Below, piece after piece: positions 47,901-60,514 of a DNA stretch of 64,000 nt (its first letter is position 1; the number at the start of each line of letters is the position of its first letter). Source of the stretch: Adineta ricciae (lineage: Eukaryota > Rotifera > Eurotatoria > Adinetida > Adinetidae); contig CAJNOJ010000096.1 of assembly GCA_905250025.1 (NCBI GenBank), forward strand, positions 186,001 through 250,000, read 5' to 3'. The translations under genes and the position numbers were made by a program. The notes below the pieces were generated by a model, which worked only from the letters and a program-made list of their open reading frames with translations, made no database searches and was not told where the DNA came from.

Positions 47901-48936
47901 CTTCTTTTACATACTCCGTGAACAGTCTGATTTGCTTGGAGAACTCCTAACACAAGTAGTTGAAATGAGTTTTACTCATATGAGCAACTGGAATATATAT
48001 ATATACTCTCTCAATGAAATATTCAAAACAGGACACTCAATACTGTCAATAGAAAGTTCGCAGGACTAGGCTCATTTGATAAAACGGAACTGAATGATGA
48101 ATTTTACGCTTTTTGATTTCATTCAAAGATTAAGCAGACAAGCAACGAATCTACTATGCATAAATTACGCATTTTAATCGTACTATAGCTTTGTTCTCTA
48201 CTTCAACAATATTAATAGACCGAAAAAATGTTTCTTTTAATAAAGAATACGATTTCGACGAAGAAAAGAATCTTCCATAAATATGCGATGAGAAGAAATT
48301 GTGAATACAGGGTACGTTTTTGAATAATTCAAATCGAAAATACGTCGAACATATCTACCAAATGAACTTTTACTTACTACACAAAACGAATGAATCGCGC
48401 ATGATTAGTAGATGTCTATTGTCATTATTCAGCATCTGCTTGGGACACACCATCGACGAAAGAACTGAACTCGTCGATCTCACTTTCTCTACTGAACGTG
48501 TCAACGCGTGTCTTTGGGGCGGAGAACAGTGCGGGGAAAAAGAACTTTAGTAAAGATAAATTTAGCTTCAACATGTTAATAAAGTAATCCATGTCACATG
48601 ACAAGAATGACGGTTTTTACAAAAGAGTAATTCTATTTTAGGAGTGATGAAACGATGAATAAAAAAGATATGAGTTTGATCCTTGAAATAGACATGACAA
48701 TGGAATTTCAGTGCGAGGGCAGGGCAAAGATTCATCTCCTGCATGACACTGCTACGGACGGAATAGTTGATTTTTCCAACGAATAACAATAATTATACTT
48801 TATTGAATAGATATTCACTGTTTAAATGTGTACATTTAGTACTCACAACTAGGTTTAATAGTTGAGTAAACGAAACAACAAAGAAAACAAATCTACAAGA
48901 ACAACAAAAATAAATAAATAAATAGATATTTGATTT
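44976..48936. other. ~4-kb non-coding interval upstream of PIM kinase (copy 2)
   Basis: Equivalent to 31708-35665. It shows the highest density of substitutions and indels between the copies, for example a TA run near 47995-48004 that is expanded here. No supported gene. Confidence 0.5.
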
Positions 48937-50883
48937 TCATTCGGCGGGTTGTTCTGGTTGAATTTCTGCTTTCAATCGATCTGTTAAATCATCGATATTG
49001 TTATCATTCAAGCCAGCGGCTTGACTAGGATCGCGAGATGCGATGGGAGTGCTTAGAACATGTTGATATTCATCGGAATGGACACGTGCCCATGGTTGTA
49101 GTTCACCCGAAGCAAACGATGTATAAAACATCAACACAAATACACAGATCACAATCGATATTATGAAGATGATATTCCATTCGCGTTTAATCTACGAAAT
49201 TTTTCATGTAAGAGATCTTCTTCGAAAAATACAGCAAACTTACGTGTGTATTTTCAACGATATAACCTGTCAAGATCGGCACTAAGAATCCCGGAATCGA
49301 TCCAAGACAATTCGATACGCCCATCAAGATTCCGGCATAGTAAGCTCCAATGTCCAGATGATTCACACCGAAACTCGCCCATGCCGGACCGCAACTACTC
49401 GTCGCGATGATAATGCCGATGATAATCAATGCACGATGGTGGGCGTCCAAAAGAGTAACCATGAGTAGAGCCAATGAGATAAAAATAAACGCTAGAGGAA
49501 ATGAAACGAAAGAGACTTAATAGGAAATGATAGGTTTGTCAATCTACATATCGACATAATCAATTTTCGAACGTATCCTGTCGAATGCTGTTGGGTTAAA
49601 CGATCCGAAATAATTCCAGCGGCTGAAACTAAAATAGCTAACGGTAGCCAAGGAATGCCTGCGAGAACGCCAGCCTAGAGAGCAGAGTTGAAGAAAAATT
49701 TTGGAATGATTGTAAAGTAATGGAACCTGATCAACTTGGTAGCCAAGTGCGCGCGAGAGAAATATTGGCAATTCAGTCAGCATCACATAGATACACCAAT
49801 TCGTACCGAAATTTGCGGCAATAATCGCCCAGACAGGAAGCGATGTTAAGATATCTTTCCATGGAATGGAATAATTCTACAAATTTCGAATCGTCAGAGA
49901 TTGAATAGAAGGAAAGCTCAACTTTTTTACTCGTGATACAGGATGAACTAGATTCGCTTCAATATATGCTGCTTCTTCTTCGGATATCGTCAAATGCGTC
50001 GAGGGAGACTCAGCAGAAAAGTAAAACCAACAGAATGTCCACAATAGACCAGATAATCCTATTGGAATCAAAGAGGATTTCTTTTCAATAATCCTTGTTT
50101 TGTGTGTCTATTTACCAGATAAATAGAATATCCATTGCCATGACCAATGAACAGCAATAAAACCACCCAGAAATATGGTTACAAATGTCCCGAAATAACT
50201 GCCTAGAAGTGCACAAGTCGTAGATAAGATCGAGCTCATTAGGACATACCAGAAAATGCGATCGTTGCTAGTTTGGATTTATCATCTTTCGGCGCCCATT
50301 TCGACCAGATGAAATGAAGCGACGGGTAAATAAAACCCTTGAAATAGACAAAACAAATTCAAAACAGTGACTTTCATTCTCTGTTGAAACAACTTACGGA
50401 AGCAAAACCTTCAAGAATTCGAAGAATTATTAATGCCGTCGGACCAATATGAGCGCACAATGGTGTCAATAATGTTAATAGTGCACATAAACCTATACTC
50501 ATACCGAATAGGAGTCGTCCTCCTAACACCGTCGCTAAAAATCCGGCTGGGATTTGAGTAGCTGCATAGCTATAGAAAAACGAGGAAAGAATATAACCTT
50601 GTGTTTTAGTGCTCCAACTATATCCAGTCTTGAATAAAAAGCAGAAAAAAAAGAAGCAATATTGATATTCTGCGATGAGACCAAAACAGCATGTCCTTTT
50701 TGCTCTTACCGGCTGGATTATGGTTATATTAGATGGAGTGATATGAAATGTTGGTGTCACCATAGATACAATCGCTATCGATAGATTTGATCGAAGCATA
50801 AACGCATTAAAAAACCCGAGAAATGCCAATAAACCTAAGATATAACGTTTGGGAATGTTTTTGTGCATGTCCCATGTAGTCAT
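48937..50883 (-). CDS. SLC17-family anion transporter, sialin/NPT-like (copy 2)
   Basis: Counterpart of 35666-37622. The exons, splice sites and membrane segments are preserved. Differences are conservative (IIIGIIIATS versus IIIGVIIATS; LLAFLGFF versus FLAFLGFF; EIQPEQPAE versus EIQTEQPAE). The GA microsatellite in the intron at 36409-36421 is missing here (around 49679). The first intron happens to be open in frame, but the GT..AG borders match copy 1, so it should still be spliced. Confidence 0.88.
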
Positions 50884-51494
50884 CGTTGTATTTTTTCGTC
50901 TATCTGAAATCAGTGAACGAAAGAGGGTAATATGGTGAGAAAATAGCGACGATTTATTTGAAACAAGCTTAGAAGTGTTTTTGTGCGATCACTCTGTCTC
51001 GCATTGTGCACGCATTAATGACAAAATTATATTTTTTTTCCTGTATGTGTCTTATATATTCTCCGTTCTTCCCCGTTTTTTTTCTCTCGGCAAAAAAATA
51101 CAACAGTATGAGAACCGACGCACTACTTGGAAGTCGACAACTAACAATCGTGTGCTTCCACTAGAACAAAATTCTAGTTCTATTCATAACATCTACTATT
51201 TTCTTTTCTCTTCCCTTCACAATCGTTACTCTTCGTCTTCGTCTCCTTAGTCGTTCGTATCAAAAAAGAACAAATTGAAGAGCTGGGTGCCTTTCTCTCT
51301 TCCCACTCATCTGTTCAATGCCATGCCATTCCTTTAATAGTATAGAAGTATTTTACATAATTTTATTTAGATCATTCGTACACATATGTTGAAAAAAACA
51401 ATGCAAACTTGATGCAAATATCCGGATATATGCACACTGAGGAGTTGCGTTTGGAATCGAGCTAAAATGCGATGGAGAAAAACACCAGATGTGA
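50884..51494. other. Intergenic: SLC17 upstream region (copy 2)
   Basis: Equivalent to 37623-38239. Non-coding, with small indels relative to copy 1. Confidence 0.45.
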
Positions 51495-53058
51495 CTATTC
51501 CCAGCGTCTTAGCGATCGTTTGTATTCGTTTTCGATGTAACTAGTTCTTGAACGTTTGAAATTCGAGCGATTCGAATACGACGACGAACGATACTGATCG
51601 TCTTCATTCTCAGCATAATAACGACTCGACGTCTTATTCGAATTTATATGGCGAGAATCCGTCGGTGTTTCCATTCCATAAGTTCGCGATCGATAATCGA
51701 TTTCTTGGCCAGATGGAAACGCTTGACTATATTGCTCACGAGTAGTATATAACGATGAAGATGAAGAAGTTAATGGGAGTGAGGATGATGACGATGATGA
51801 TGAAGATAGTGGAATGCTTGATGATGTTCGATATGTATCAGAACGATAGATAGGCGATGGTATAGAAGCAATTGCATAATCTCTCGACGAGCCATTCCGT
51901 TTAGCTAGAAGACAGAATTGACCAATTAAACCTCGATGTCTTGAACGAAGTAAAAATTTACTAAAGATGTTTTGCAATACTAATGAACAGGTCAAATTAC
52001 CCGAGGTAAAGACAGATTATATCCGGTCAACAGAGATGTGAATCACTTATTAATGAGCATAGAATATAAACAACAACTGTGTGAACAGCTTGAGATTAAT
52101 AACAACAACATATCGTTCTGATATTACTTACGCGTGATATCGTATCGCTCGGGCCGACTGGTGTAATCATTTGTTTGATACGTGTCGTTGTACGTATCTG
52201 TGTTACTGCGTAGAGATACAGGTGTCAGCGAACGATAATCATCAGAAACATATGATTCATTGTGATTACTGCGAGGGACATAATCTTCTCGATAAGATGA
52301 AGATGGTCGAGGAGATGCGTCTCTTCTAAAACAAAGATCGATTAAGATAACATTCATTCAATTCACTTCACTCTACCGATATATTGATGGATGTGGGTGT
52401 GGTGGTGATGGGTATCGACTCCGTTCTGAATTGGGATAATGCGATAGTGCATTCCGACCACGTGTTGATAATGAACTATAGTACAGATCAGTTGGAGATA
52501 GACCACCGGATAGATTAGTTAACGGAGGTGTGTAAATGTCACGACTAGTCTTTTGACGATCTAATCTCATCGATGAATAATTCAAACAATCATTAGCTAT
52601 TCGATTTGAAGATGAATACTCTTCATTCGCATAATGTCGAGATTTTTCTAAACCACGCGATGGTGGATTTCCATTGCTATCAATGTGATAGTCGTCGTCG
52701 TTACTGGAACAATCGAAATGAATACAATTCAGATAGAAGTGCTTTGTTGATATTCTTACCGGTGACTTCGATATTTTAGTCGTTCGTCATACATTTTCCT
52801 CCCATGATGGATTCGATAACTGTGCCGTGAACGGTCTCTGCCGATACGCATTTTTCTCGCGATAAATCGAGCACGAATAACACAAACAACTGACGTATAT
52901 ATACGACTGAGAATATCTGGAACAGATGTGGCAAGAGAAGAAGGAGAAAACGTCGGAGATAATCTATATTCTATGCCTTCTATCATTATTGGAAAAGAAA
53001 AAGGAGAAAAGTACTCTTGATGATCGTCATTTATGTGTACGAACAGAATGAAAGACAA
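51495..53058 (-). CDS. Uncharacterised Ser/Arg/Tyr-rich low-complexity protein (copy 2)
   Basis: Counterpart of 38240-39796 with the same exon layout. The poly-Ser stretch after SIPL is three residues longer (in-frame trinucleotide expansion) and the PLPHPHP run is shortened by two residues to PHPHP. These length changes keep the frame, which supports coding. The alternative start (MRIGRD) is at 52851. Function unknown. Confidence 0.6.
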
Positions 53059-53579
53059 TCATTTGCCGCGCTGATAGAGGATTGAAAGGGCATCCAGATC
53101 AAACCGGTGTTGTGGATGATTAATAGAGAAGGAAAATATCTTCATTGCCTGGCAGCTTTTTCATTCGTCAGTATCGCCATTTAATAAAGAAGAAACTTCA
53201 TTCCGTGTGTTTCCTACACACACATGCCGTGCTAGAAATTTAGTGTTTGAATATATTTTTTTAGTAAAAGACAAGAAATACAAGATAGAATAGATATGTA
53301 GCGAAAAAAGACAACAAAAAGAAGAAGAAGAAGAAGAGCGAGGAGTGAAGGCAAGAAAAAGTTTAACATTCTGTCGAAGGATATTAGTTGTTCATGGAGA
53401 AGAAGAAGGAGAGGGAAAAGATATGTCGACACGTACAAATCTGTCGTTGGTGGTGATTTATTTACATGAAGAATCGTCGAACAAATGATGGAAAAAGAAA
53501 ACATAGAGTACACGAGACAAAACTAGAAAAAAAGTGGCAGAAGAGTGAAAGAAGAAGTCAACGTCGTTCACGGTGTGTT
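53059..53579. other. Intergenic with GAA-rich tract (copy 2)
   Basis: Equivalent to 39797-40333, with a shorter triplet run around 53395-53415. Confidence 0.45.
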
Positions 53580-56500
53580 TCAAGCATAGATTTTGGCGAT
53601 TGAATCAGCTCCTACACTAGCCATATATGGTTTCGAGGAATGAAATGCAATATCATGTATAGATTCATCATTTTTCTTTTGATGTGCTGTTATTTCTTGA
53701 ATACAGTTTTTGTTTTCGAAATCCCATAAACGAATTGAACGATCGTGGCTGCCAGAAAGAAGACAAGTTTGTTGAGGATCGATCACTAGACAAGTTACAC
53801 TATCGAGATGAGCGACCATTGAATGGATCATACGGCCTATAGGGAGCAAATACAAATACTAACCAAAAGAAAGTTCGTTCTTACCAGAATTACTATCAAA
53901 ATATCGAATGCTACGGTCGTCATGGGCCGTGATAATCATTGGCTGCGACGGATGACTAATTAATCGATTAATACGATAATTAGCATCTTTAGATGAACTC
54001 TCGTCATTGACCAGTTCTCTCAACATTTTACCAGTTTCAGTATCGTAGATGCAAGTTTTGAATGTATCATAAGTAACGACAAATTGGTTTGTATCTTGCA
54101 TTAACCAATCAATTGATATCGGAATGCCTTCACCTAATTAACAACAAACACACACACACAGTAACATATTAAAAAATGTGAAGAATGTCACTTACTAGAG
54201 TACGTCGATTGTAACGGTTGAGATAGACTTGGATCCCATAAACGTACGGTTCTATCAGCTGAACATGACAATAGTTTTTGACCGGATATCACTAACTGCC
54301 AAACAGCATCCGTATGTCCATCCAACACTTTGTTTAACACAGTTGAATCTGAATGAAAAAAGAAGAAAGTCTAGTTCAAAAGAATATTAGCGACTTGGTT
54401 TCTACCATATGCATCATAGGAATCTATTTCGGGATTGGGAAGATTCCAAACGGAAATAATCGAATCCAGACCACCACTGTAGAATTGTTCACCTGATGGG
54501 TTCATTGCCAAACACAGAACAGGACCACTAGAACAAGAATGAAGTTAGTACACTCGGTTTTCATAAGCGTATTTTATGTCCTACGTATGCCGCCGAAATG
54601 TATAAACTGGTTCAAGATCTTGCGTTGCTGTTGTTGTCGATCTAAAACAATCACATTCAGCTAATTTTATTTAATAGTTTCAATCTTACTTTCTCATCAT
54701 AGCAGACTTCTCCAGATTCCATAGTTTCAATGTCCGATCCTCGGATCCAGTTATAACAATGGATTCAACTGGATGAAACCCTACACAACGTACTCCATCC
54801 AAATGGCTAAAGAGAAAATACCCTGGAATTTGTCTTCGATAAAACTTTGAACAGCAAACCTTCGTAAAGCATATTTAACATTCCAAGTCTTTCGAGAATC
54901 CGCTGAATCGCTGGTCGTTGTCTACAAAAGCAAAATGTATATATAACACATAAGAACAAATATATTCGTACATCATCTTGAGGTTCATTATCATTAGACA
55001 CAGTGACACGTGCTAGTTCATCGAGACCTTCCATAGCGTTTTCTCCCATGAAGTTTTTACTATTTCGAAACAGCATTGAGTCAACTAGAAGATGAGTCGA
55101 GAACAAGACAGTCATAGGTTTGGACTCTAGGTTTTTGCTTACTCTGTTCTTCTTCGGGAAATGATCGTTGGTCCGAAGGAATATCAGCACTTCCATTATT
55201 CAAAAGACTTTTACGAATTGATGCAGATGTGGCGTTCGTTATCGTAGTTGATTGATAGGCCTGTTTAACTTGACGATCACGTTTGTATTCTTCTTTCAGA
55301 CGATTGATCCGTGATGGATCCACATTCCATTCATCGGTGCCTATGTCGAAAACGAAATCCGCATCGACAATATTTGATTAGATAAACAATTATGCATACC
55401 AGTTGAGTTAAGCTCATTGATGCTTAAGCCAGTCGTGGCAGTAGCAGCGTCTCCGGTAAGAAAGTCAAATTCATGCAAAGCAGCTTCTTCGCTGTCAAGA
55501 TCATTGAGTTGTTCAAGCGCAGAATTAAGATGGTTAGCATTAGATGGATTACCATGGTTAGATTTCAGTAGGATACGATTCGTATCCAACGGGTCATCAC
55601 TACGAATATAACAAATGTCGTGTGCTAACAACTGAAACTAACAACGCTTTCTAGCTTACGCTGATTCTTCATCAGCAGGATCTTCTTTGAGAAAATCTAA
55701 TGATGCGAGAGATTTATCGAATTCGTTTGAAGCATTCTTGATTATATTAGGAATGATTCTAAAAGAAAAATGAAATCGAAACGTTTTGACAGGTATTCCT
55801 CGCAAAATAAATCTTGCACTTTCTCTTCTATCATTGTAACTCTATCGACAAGCGTCTGTGTTTGAACAAGCTATGTCTAATACCTTTTGGATTCATTCGT
55901 TGCTTTAACATCTCCGTTGACATTTTGTGTCGGCGAATTAATTGCATTATTTCCATTCAAATTCGTATCACTTTTGATTCCTAGTAGTTTCTTAACGGCC
56001 GTTGAACGGATATCAATGATCGTATCGACATAACCGATTTCTTTTAAATATCTAAAGAAAAGCGAGCTGATTGGTTTTTTTTTATAAAGCAAATTAAAAA
56101 CTTACTGTCGAAGTAACTGTCGGCCTTGTTTGAATGAAACACTACTTCCACCGAATGTTAAATTCGACTCTTCTTTGTTTTCATCTAAAACAAAGCATAT
56201 TCACATGAAATAACTCATTCACTTTTGATTTACCATCGTCCATTTGTCCGTCATTTGATGATGGTTTCTGGTCTTCTAATGGAACACTTTCACTTCCATA
56301 TTTTAGCTTGTTAAATTTCAATCTAAAAGCAAACGTTGGTCTCCTATTTCAATTGACGGAAATCATTCAATCACCTCTCTTGTTTTAATGCATATTCAAG
56401 CATTTTAATTCGTCTAACGAGCGCACTTTTTAAGTTTTCTTGGCCTTGTCTTTCGCCTTGAAGAAATGCGATTCGAGCCTAGAATGACACGCGATGAAGT

Positions 56501-56719
56501 TTTCCGTAGAACAATGTTTTCTCCGGTTGTTACTTGTAATTCTGCTCGTTCCGTTTCCCATTGTTGCCTTTCAATTTCGAATCTTGTCCATTCATGCTGT
56601 AAAAAATGAAGTATTCCAGGTACTGTGTAAAATGAGCGTTGAGGATCGATTGTCCCCATCGTCGCCGCCGTTGTTTGACTGTCGTTTTGATAAGAGATCG
56701 ATGTTTCACCTCCGTCCAT
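53580..56719 (-). CDS. Striatin (copy 2)
   Basis: Counterpart of 40334-43450, with the coiled coil, linker and WD40 repeats intact. Amino-acid differences are sparse (for example RSIRYFDSNSG versus RSIRFFDSNSG; IQEITAHQKK versus IQELTAHQKK; TAATMGTID versus TAPTMRTID). A CA run in one intron is longer here (about 54151-54162). It is most likely the second allele. Confidence 0.92.
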
Positions 56720-56774
56720 TTGATTACATACTCATCTAATTGTTCTTGATAGTTTTAATTTAACAATTGAGATT

Positions 56775-57658
56775 AAAATAAACAAATAAACAACTAGAAG
56801 ACGAGGCAAGAGGAAAAAAAAAATTTTTTGGTTTAAGCCTTGGTATTATTCGGACTGATAAGCAATCTAAAGAAAGAAAATTTTTCTCTCGCGATTTCTC
56901 TTCGGATAACACTTGCTTGTAACTAAGTTATAAACATTTATTTGTGAAATATGTTTTGTTAGAATATTTCACGCGACATCTATGTTGCAAAATGTCAATT
57001 GACATCGAAGCATACTGACCTCTTTCCTCAATGATTATACTCATGTGTATGAGAAAGTACAATTGTCATATAGAGCTACAATTTCTCTCATCGATTAAAG
57101 GTTTAAAATCAATCACTCTACGTATTGAGATTCTTTTGATGATTAGTATACGAAGTTCATGACAAGAGATTCAGACATTTAGTCATTATAAGCACATGAT
57201 GTATGACGTCATTCCAGTCAGACACAATCAGGCAGACTGTCAAAGAAATAGTATCTGATCGTATACAGGAAATCAAAGGACATAAAGTGATTAATGAAGC
57301 TGCTCGTAAGGCTTTTGACTATCTAACTGCGTACGCAATGAAGAATGAAAGTCTTTTTCATACTCTCCCTCATCTCTATTTGATCCAAATCGATCCATAA
57401 ATGGAAATAGCTAATCTTTTAAAAGATCAACGGCTCACAGCAGGAACATTTTTTTATATAAGATAATCTACTATTTCTAAGCAAAAACTCTGAGAGAAGA
57501 CTATTTATGCTAGTCTCCTATCAACAAGGAGAACAATGATCTGTTTTTTATAATACGATTTCGATGACTTTTCTCCATAAGTTTATTGATAACATTGAAA
57601 TAAATCACGACAACAATTTTAAATGTTCTCGAATAAATATTAAATATGCGTTACAAAA
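56775..57658. other. Intergenic right of the duplicated block
   Basis: Unique DNA between the striatin 5' end and the GPCR 3' end. A 65-codon plus-strand frame (57203-57400) has no support. No other structure seen. Confidence 0.45.
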
Positions 57659-58639
57659 TCAAGTAACATACGTTGTATGTCCACGCTTTGTGTTTGTGTT
57701 TGTTATTGGTACGATGAAAGCAAAGACTTGTCTTAGTTCTTTTCGAAATGCCGTGGATGTTGAAAAGACGAAAAATGACGCAGCACTGTAGAAATTCAGA
57801 AGAAAACTGGATGTCAGAAATAGTACAAAGTTTTCAATGGTCGTTCGTTCAGTTGATTTAGTTCCACCAATAATTAAAACAACAGCATTGTAGAGTGTAT
57901 TCAATGGATATGAGAAGGTAAAGATCATATAAACGATAATTTGTACGAATAACATCTTGCTCAGTTGTCGATCACGTTGTTGAAGGCGTAATTTTTCAGT
58001 ATTATGTGCCGGTAAATCATCAGCGGGTTGAACATTTCGTTTCATTTGTTGTAGATTTCTGAATGCTAACAGACTGAATACTATCATTGTACCTGTGGGC
58101 AGAATGGCAGCAACAAAGCAAATGTAAATCGAGTGATAGAGAGCTGCTGCGCCTGCCCACATTAAGCATTTTCCATTTTGAATTGTTGTTAACAATGGAA
58201 TGTGTAGAGGAATAATAAACCAAATGATTGGAACAAGAATGATAAGTCGAAAAACGATCTTTGGTCGGAAAAGTTCTCGTATTCGAGCATTACGGGATGA
58301 TTGAGCGTAGCATGCTACACAAGCCAATGACAGATAAGACCGAGAGATGACTAATAGAGCATTACGAATATATAAACGAAGTTTGCAATAGATCCAGTTG
58401 GCATTTTCTGGTGGCGAATTGTATAACGAATGAATGGTGGGAACGATGAAGTAAATCATGACCACCGCATTGGCAACTGAAGCTGCAGCGAACAGGACTG
58501 AACATGGGTTGGATCGTAATCGTTTGCGAAGAAATACCAAACAATTCAGGATGTTTCCAATCACTCCGACAATCAGAAGTGCCCCCAGTGCATTTGTAAG
58601 ATAGAATTGAATAGATGAAAGTATACTAACTACAGACAT
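57659..58639 (-). CDS. Rhodopsin-like (class A) G-protein-coupled receptor, intronless
   Basis: A 326-residue single-exon protein with seven hydrophobic segments. TM1 is GALLIVGVIGNILNCLVFL with the conserved GN; TM2 is SVLFAAASVANAVVMIYFIV; TM3 begins after YCKLRLYIRNALLVISRSYL; TM4 is IVFRLIILVPIIWFIIPLHI; TM5 is YICFVAAILPTGTMIVFSLL; TM6 is IVYMIFTFSYPLNTLYNAVV; TM7 is FVLFLTSSFLLNFYSAASFF. The Cys pair (YCK before TM3 and GKCLMW in ECL2) is present. The end of TM3 reads ACVACYAQSS in place of DRY, and TM7 has NFYSA in place of NPxxY. It resembles the large peptide-receptor-like family of rotifers and nematodes; the ligand is unknown. Confidence 0.8.
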   Translation of the reverse strand: MSVVSILSSIQFYLTNALGALLIVGVIGNILNCLVFLRKRLRSNPCSVLFAAASVANAVVMIYFIVPTIHSLYNSPPENANWIYCKLRLYIRNALLVISRSYLSLACVACYAQSSRNARIRELFRPKIVFRLIILVPIIWFIIPLHIPLLTTIQNGKCLMWAGAAALYHSIYICFVAAILPTGTMIVFSLLAFRNLQQMKRNVQPADDLPAHNTEKLRLQQRDRQLSKMLFVQIIVYMIFTFSYPLNTLYNAVVLIIGGTKSTERTTIENFVLFLTSSFLLNFYSAASFFVFSTSTAFRKELRQVFAFIVPITNTNTKRGHTTYVT

Positions 58640-60514
58640 GTTTGACAGTAGGTGTTTTCTTTAATCTGAAGAAGAAAGTGTACTCGATAGCAAACTATAG
58701 ATATGAGTGCACGTTTTTTTCAATCCTTACACATACAAGAGGATTACACGCTAGAAAGTAAAAGACTAAAAAGAACTTCTAGGTTAAATGCATGATATGT
58801 AAATTTCTTTCGTTTCACACAATGAAACTAATAGTCTCCATTAGAGATTCTGATGTGGATTACCTGAAGATAACGCTCTGAATTATGACATTCAAAGGAG
58901 ACTTCATTAATATGTGTTCTTCATTGAAAGATTATGTATATATATATAAGTTTTAATGGGATGAACCAAGTTTGCTCCTAGCTTGAACGTATGTCATGAC
59001 TTCAATCATAGAAATCATAATGAATTCAACAACTCTCTAATAAAACGAAAGAGATGTAGTTTTTGAAAGCACTTTCTTTTATTCTGTAGATTCCGCCATT
59101 AGCATTAATGATCTCTAATAATAAAGAATTAACGACTTACTGGAGGTTAATTAATTGCGTATACAGATTTGCATGCGTGTGAACATTGACATGTAACATC
59201 CTTTGAGTACATACTCGAGAATCCTTATACTCATTACTTACGTAGGAAAAAGCGATCGATGTTCAACAATCGATGAGTAAATCCGAAAGCTTTATAGAGA
59301 TTGTTTCATATTATATATGGAGATAGATGTATGAAGGCGTGAACATATAATTGATGCATAGAGTACTTCTCAAATGACTGAATTAGTGTTACAAATAGTT
59401 GGAGAAAAAAGCGAGACAACTATCTCATATTTGCAAAACGAACTAAAATCGGCGTGATCATTCGATTCGAACTCCATACAATACATCGTTCTCAAGATCT
59501 GTCGGAGATGAAAAGATACGAAGTAGCATCAAATATAAGAACACTCGTATGATTGCACGAACTATGTTTTAATCTTCTCTAATGAAGAAGTTTTATATTG
59601 TTTTGCAAAGAATAATAAGTGAAAAGTACGTTTACTGAAAAATCAGCGCCAAAACGTATTAACTATTGTATATTTAGCAAATCCTGTAGGGTATTATGCG
59701 ATATAAATAATCCACTTGATTTCGACAGAAGAGTTGGATCGCGTAGGACCATGCTTCGATGGATACAGAAGATTTCGGAAATAACGAATTGAGACACTTC
59801 CTTTCTATTCAAAAACTTCACATAATTAGGCTCCATCTTTTCCATGGAGATAGGCTACCGCATCTAAAGTCAAGATGGTAAGCACAACGTATTGAGGATT
59901 CCATCTAAAGTATTCGATAACGCTCTGTTGCCGAGAGCGACTGCAGACTGATACCCTTTCGTCTTTTACAAAATAGTCTCTCGCCGGCTTACGATCATGG
60001 TGCGGGTTATTATAAATAGTTCTGTATGTATTGAAAATAGATTTATTTATTAAAGTTTCTTGCGCATATGGGCTTCTGAATTAAAAAGAAAGAAAATAAA
60101 ATAAATGAGGAAAATAAAACTGAAAAACACAGCTGCATTAATAAGAAGGATGAACACACGCACACACACACTCGCAAACAAAATAGCCACAGCTGAGTTG
60201 CACAGGTTCCGTATGATCATGATCGTCGAAATACTTGAATTGAAGAGAAATAATAATAACCTGCTTTCCACGACAAAACACAAATGTACAGAAGAAAAAA
60301 AGAAGAAAAAAAATCGAATTTTGATAGAATTGGTTATTTTAGTAGAAAATAAAAAATAGAAAACACATTTGGTTTTTACAAGAGCGCAAAGTAGAAGGAG
60401 AAGATTTTCAGACATATACAGACTTTGTCTATATATCGGGAATTGAAGAGAAGAATCGGAACGAAAGAAGAAGTTTGTCTCGTACAGATTTCAAACGTAC
60501 AAAATTGATTGGCT
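58640..60514. other. Intergenic between GPCR and USP9X-like gene
   Basis: GPCR upstream region and USP 3' flank. AT-rich, with a CA/AC run near 60155-60172 and A-rich runs near 60290-60320. No tRNA-like fold or supported frame was found. Confidence 0.45.

Larger units (their letters stand above)
43507..56774. repeat. Copy 2 of the ~13.27-kb directly repeated block
   Basis: Same gene order and orientation as copy 1, offset 13268 bases at its left end, with scattered substitutions and small indels. It runs into unique sequence after 56774, where copy 1 is interrupted by the N. Confidence 0.93.

Noticed and set aside
30239..56774. Reading the repeated block as a genuine recent tandem duplication of four genes
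   Set aside because: The junction is a single N with no sequenced join, and both endpoints match exactly what a mis-scaffolded allelic pair would give. Kept as the alternative, not the preferred call.
57203..57400. A 65-codon plus-strand frame right of the duplicated block
   Set aside because: Looks globular in composition but has no recognised motif, no visible splice partner and no second copy for comparison.
60050..60415. Leucine/phenylalanine-rich minus-strand frame of 121 codons
   Set aside because: Translation of a poly-purine and CA-repeat tract in the 3' flank of the USP gene.
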